Source of the DNA: Deinococcus aerophilus
GTDB lineage: Bacteria; Deinococcota; Deinococci; Deinococcales; Deinococcaceae
Direction of reading: 5' to 3'
NCBI RefSeq assembly: GCF_014647075.1
Contig: NZ_BMOM01000045.1
Coordinates: 1-15,118 of the forward strand
Length of the DNA stretch: 15,118 nt
Under the pieces are notes generated by a model. The model was not told the DNA's origin and ran no database searches. It was given only the letters and a program-made list of their open reading frames with translations. Position numbers and translations under genes: made by a program. Positions 13,404 through 15,118 of this stretch are shown piece after piece; position 1 is the first letter of the stretch, and each line of letters begins with the position of its first letter.

Positions 13404-15118
13404 GTGTGTTCATTCCACCGGTCTTCAGCGCCCACCGTGCCCTGGGAGGCGTGGCGGGACTCCGTGCTGGCCCTGGCCGACGGGGGCCGCTTCGACGACG
13501 CCCTCCTGACCATCGAACGCGCCCTGGACGACGGTCAGAACCCGGCGGCCCTGCTGGAGTTGCTGCAGCGTGTGGAACATGATGCGCCTGCGTCGTTGCC
13601 GCGCGGCGTTGGCGGCTGCCTGAGCCTGCAAGGGCTGCGGTTGAAAGTGCGGCTAACCGGGAACGCACAGACACCGGCAGCCGTGACCGAGCTGGTGCGC
13701 GCCGCGCAGGCGGAGCAGGTGAACGCTGGGTTTCTGTTCGCGCATCTGGCCTGGGCGCTGACGCAGCAAGAGGCGTTTCCCGAGGCCCTGCAGGCCGCCG
13801 AGACGGCCCTGCAGGACCGGCAGAATCTCACGGACCGCGAACGGGGTCTGGCGCTGCGCATGAAAGGCTTCGCCCTGAACCGTCTGGACGCCAGCAGCGA
13901 CTGGGAAGGTACGTTTCAGGAGGCACTGGACGTCAGTGAAGGCTGGGCACGCGGGTTGATCCTGCTGGACCTGGGCGGCCTGCGCAGTCGGGCTGGAAAC
14001 GAGCCGGGCGCGATGCTGGCGTACACGGACGCGCTGAAGCTGGTGGTCTCCACGGGGCACCGGGCGATGATCCTGAACAACATGGGCCTGGTCTGCCTGC
14101 GCCTGGGCCGCTTCGCAGAGGCCGAGGAATACTTCATGCAGGTGGCCGCCCTGCGGTCCGGGTTCAGAAGTCGTGCGCTGGCCGGGCAGGCAGCGGCGCG
14201 GCGCGCCCTGGGCGAATGGGCACGCGCCGAGTCGCTGTACCGGCAGGCGGCGCAGGCCAGCAATGACGAGGACGACCTGCGGCAGGCACTGCGCGGTCTG
14301 GGGTACACCCAGCGGCTCGCGGGGCGGCACATGCAGGCGCTCGAAACGCTGCGCGGTGCGGCGAACGCGGCGCAGGGCGACCGTGAGAGCGGCCTGTCCT
14401 GGGTGAACGTGGACGTCGCCGCCACACTCGTCGGCCAGGACTATCTGGACGTGAAGGCCGTTGAGGCGCACCTGAGCCGCACCGGCAAGCTCGACATCGA
14501 GGACGCAGAGCGGGCCGTGATCGTCCGGGCAGAACTCGCACGCCGCACCGGGAATCTGCAGCGGGCCGTCGCCCTGCTGGAACCGCTGGTCCGGAGTTCC
14601 CTCTGGATGCGCGAGGAAGCGCACGCCTTCGGACAGCTGTTCGCGCTGCTGCCACCGGGACAGCGTCCGGAACCCCTTCCGCGCCCGCAGCAGACGCGGG
14701 TGGACCTGCGGGTGTTGGGCGTACCGCGCGTGCAGGTCAATGGGCGGCGCGTTCGCCTCGGCAACTTGGAACTCGTCACGCTGACCGCGCTGATCATGGC
14801 CGGCGGGGACCTCACCACCGACGAGCTGATCGAAGTGATCCGGGACGGAAAACCACGTGAGATGCGAGCGGCCGCGCAGCGTGTGTCCCGCGTCGTCCGG
14901 CAGTTGCGGGTCGCGCTCGGCTGGGACGGCAGCGTCCTCTCCCTCGGAGGGGCATACCTGTTGGACCCGGCGGTCAACTGGAGCAGCGACGTACACGCTG
15001 CGCTGCACGGGCATGCACAGGTGACCGCATTTCTGAGTGGCATCAGTCTCCCCTGGGCCACCGAACAGGAACAGTACTTGATGCAGAGAGACTCAGATGA
15101 TTTGACTGCGAGGCTTGA
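13404..15118 (+). CDS. TPR-repeat protein with C-terminal winged helix (SARP/OmpR-like regulator), 3' end outside window
   Basis: A plus-strand frame stays open from GTG 13404 to the window end, 571 codons with no stop and strong third-position GC. Residues ~10-420 are helical repeats of TPR type, for example RFDDALLTIERAL, ALQAAETALQDRQ, MGLVCLRLGRFAEAEEYF and RRALGEWARAESLYRQAA. From about residue 431 the sequence changes to RVDLRVLGVPRVQVNGRRVRL, then a helix LTALIMAGG, LTTDELIEVI, QRVSRVVRQLRVALG and a hairpin LSLGGAYLLD. That order matches the winged-helix DNA-binding domain of SARP/OmpR-type regulators, which in SARPs is usually N-terminal. The start is chosen from the -10 box 7 bases upstream; ATG 13275 in the same frame would add 43 residues. 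Target genes are unknown. The long antisense frames here are by-products of high GC. Confidence 0.8.
   Translation, partial: MCSFHRSSAPTVPWEAWRDSVLALADGGRFDDALLTIERALDDGQNPAALLELLQRVEHDAPASLPRGVGGCLSLQGLRLKVRLTGNAQTPAAVTELVRAAQAEQVNAGFLFAHLAWALTQQEAFPEALQAAETALQDRQNLTDRERGLALRMKGFALNRLDASSDWEGTFQEALDVSEGWARGLILLDLGGLRSRAGNEPGAMLAYTDALKLVVSTGHRAMILNNMGLVCLRLGRFAEAEEYFMQVAALRSGFRSRALAGQAAARRALGEWARAESLYRQAAQASNDEDDLRQALRGLGYTQRLAGRHMQALETLRGAANAAQGDRESGLSWVNVDVAATLVGQDYLDVKAVEAHLSRTGKLDIEDAERAVIVRAELARRTGNLQRAVALLEPLVRSSLWMREEAHAFGQLFALLPPGQRPEPLPRPQQTRVDLRVLGVPRVQVNGRRVRLGNLELVTLTALIMAGGDLTTDELIEVIRDGKPREMRAAAQRVSRVVRQLRVALGWDGSVLSLGGAYLLDPAVNWSSDVHAALHGHAQVTAFLSGISLPWATEQEQYLMQRDSDDLTARL

Noticed and set aside
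12959..13513. 184-residue minus-strand frame
   Set aside because: Biased composition without motifs, and it runs antisense into the well-supported TPR regulator gene.
13653..15014. 453-residue minus-strand frame
   Set aside because: It is the antisense of the TPR/winged-helix gene; its sequence is low in structure and rich in Gln, Arg and His, as expected from the complement of a high-GC gene.
1..15118. CRISPR arrays, tRNA or rRNA genes, replication origin
   Set aside because: No regularly spaced repeats, no complete tRNA-like cloverleaf, no rRNA sequence and no iteron set were seen on reading both strands.

Overview
The window looks like accessory DNA from a Deinococcus-type bacterium (Deinococcota). 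It has high GC with strong third-position GC. Several genes appear to be transcribed leaderless: a TANNNT -10 box sits exactly 7 nt before the start codon at 6476, 11022 and 13391. The tyrosine recombinase and the TPR/winged-helix regulator resemble types I associate with Deinococcus. The genus is inferred from style and family recall, not from a marker gene. The mix of gene remnants, an insertion-sequence end, an integrase and stand-alone catabolic enzymes suggests a plasmid, megaplasmid or chromosomal accessory region.

Left part (1-2044) is gene wreckage. The right end of an insertion sequence (transposase C-terminus, stop at 57-59) abuts a minus-strand NarL-family sensor histidine kinase. 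The kinase has lost the rest of its ATPase domain and also carries a frameshift near 900. Next to it is a plus-strand remnant of a large ATPase/TPR transcriptional regulator with two in-frame stops.

The middle-left (2045-6468) holds intact genes: a membrane-anchored HExxH metallopeptidase, a convergent lipoprotein, a haloalkane dehalogenase of the HLD-II type, and a tight leftward three-gene operon (SnoaL/NTF2-like protein, GNAT acetyltransferase, nitrilase-family amidohydrolase) with a 2-nt gap and a 4-nt overlap between genes.

A gene-free stretch (6469-7070), lower in GC, contains nested complementary segments including a 14-bp hairpin. It lies downstream of a leftward tyrosine recombinase (7071-8066). 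A perfect 12-bp inverted repeat with a 4-bp spacer sits just upstream of the recombinase. Another gene-poor stretch with hairpins (8163-8486) follows.

The middle-right (8487-10834) is a leftward set: tetR-type repressor, PEP mutase/isocitrate-lyase-superfamily enzyme, then an SDR oxidoreductase. The repressor promoter has a perfect TTGACA -35 box, and a perfect 10-bp palindrome fills its spacer, which strongly suggests autoregulation of at least the first two genes. To the right are a leaderless MFS transporter (11035-12261), a convergent DUF4242 protein, a remnant of an EamA-type transporter, about 500 bp without a recognisable gene, and a long plus-strand TPR regulator with a C-terminal winged helix that runs off the window end.

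The parts with the most room for new biology are the SnoaL/GNAT/nitrilase operon, the possibly structured 6575-6881 segment, the integrase-linked palindrome, and the small metallopeptidase. I did not find a clearly new multi-gene defence or mobile system.
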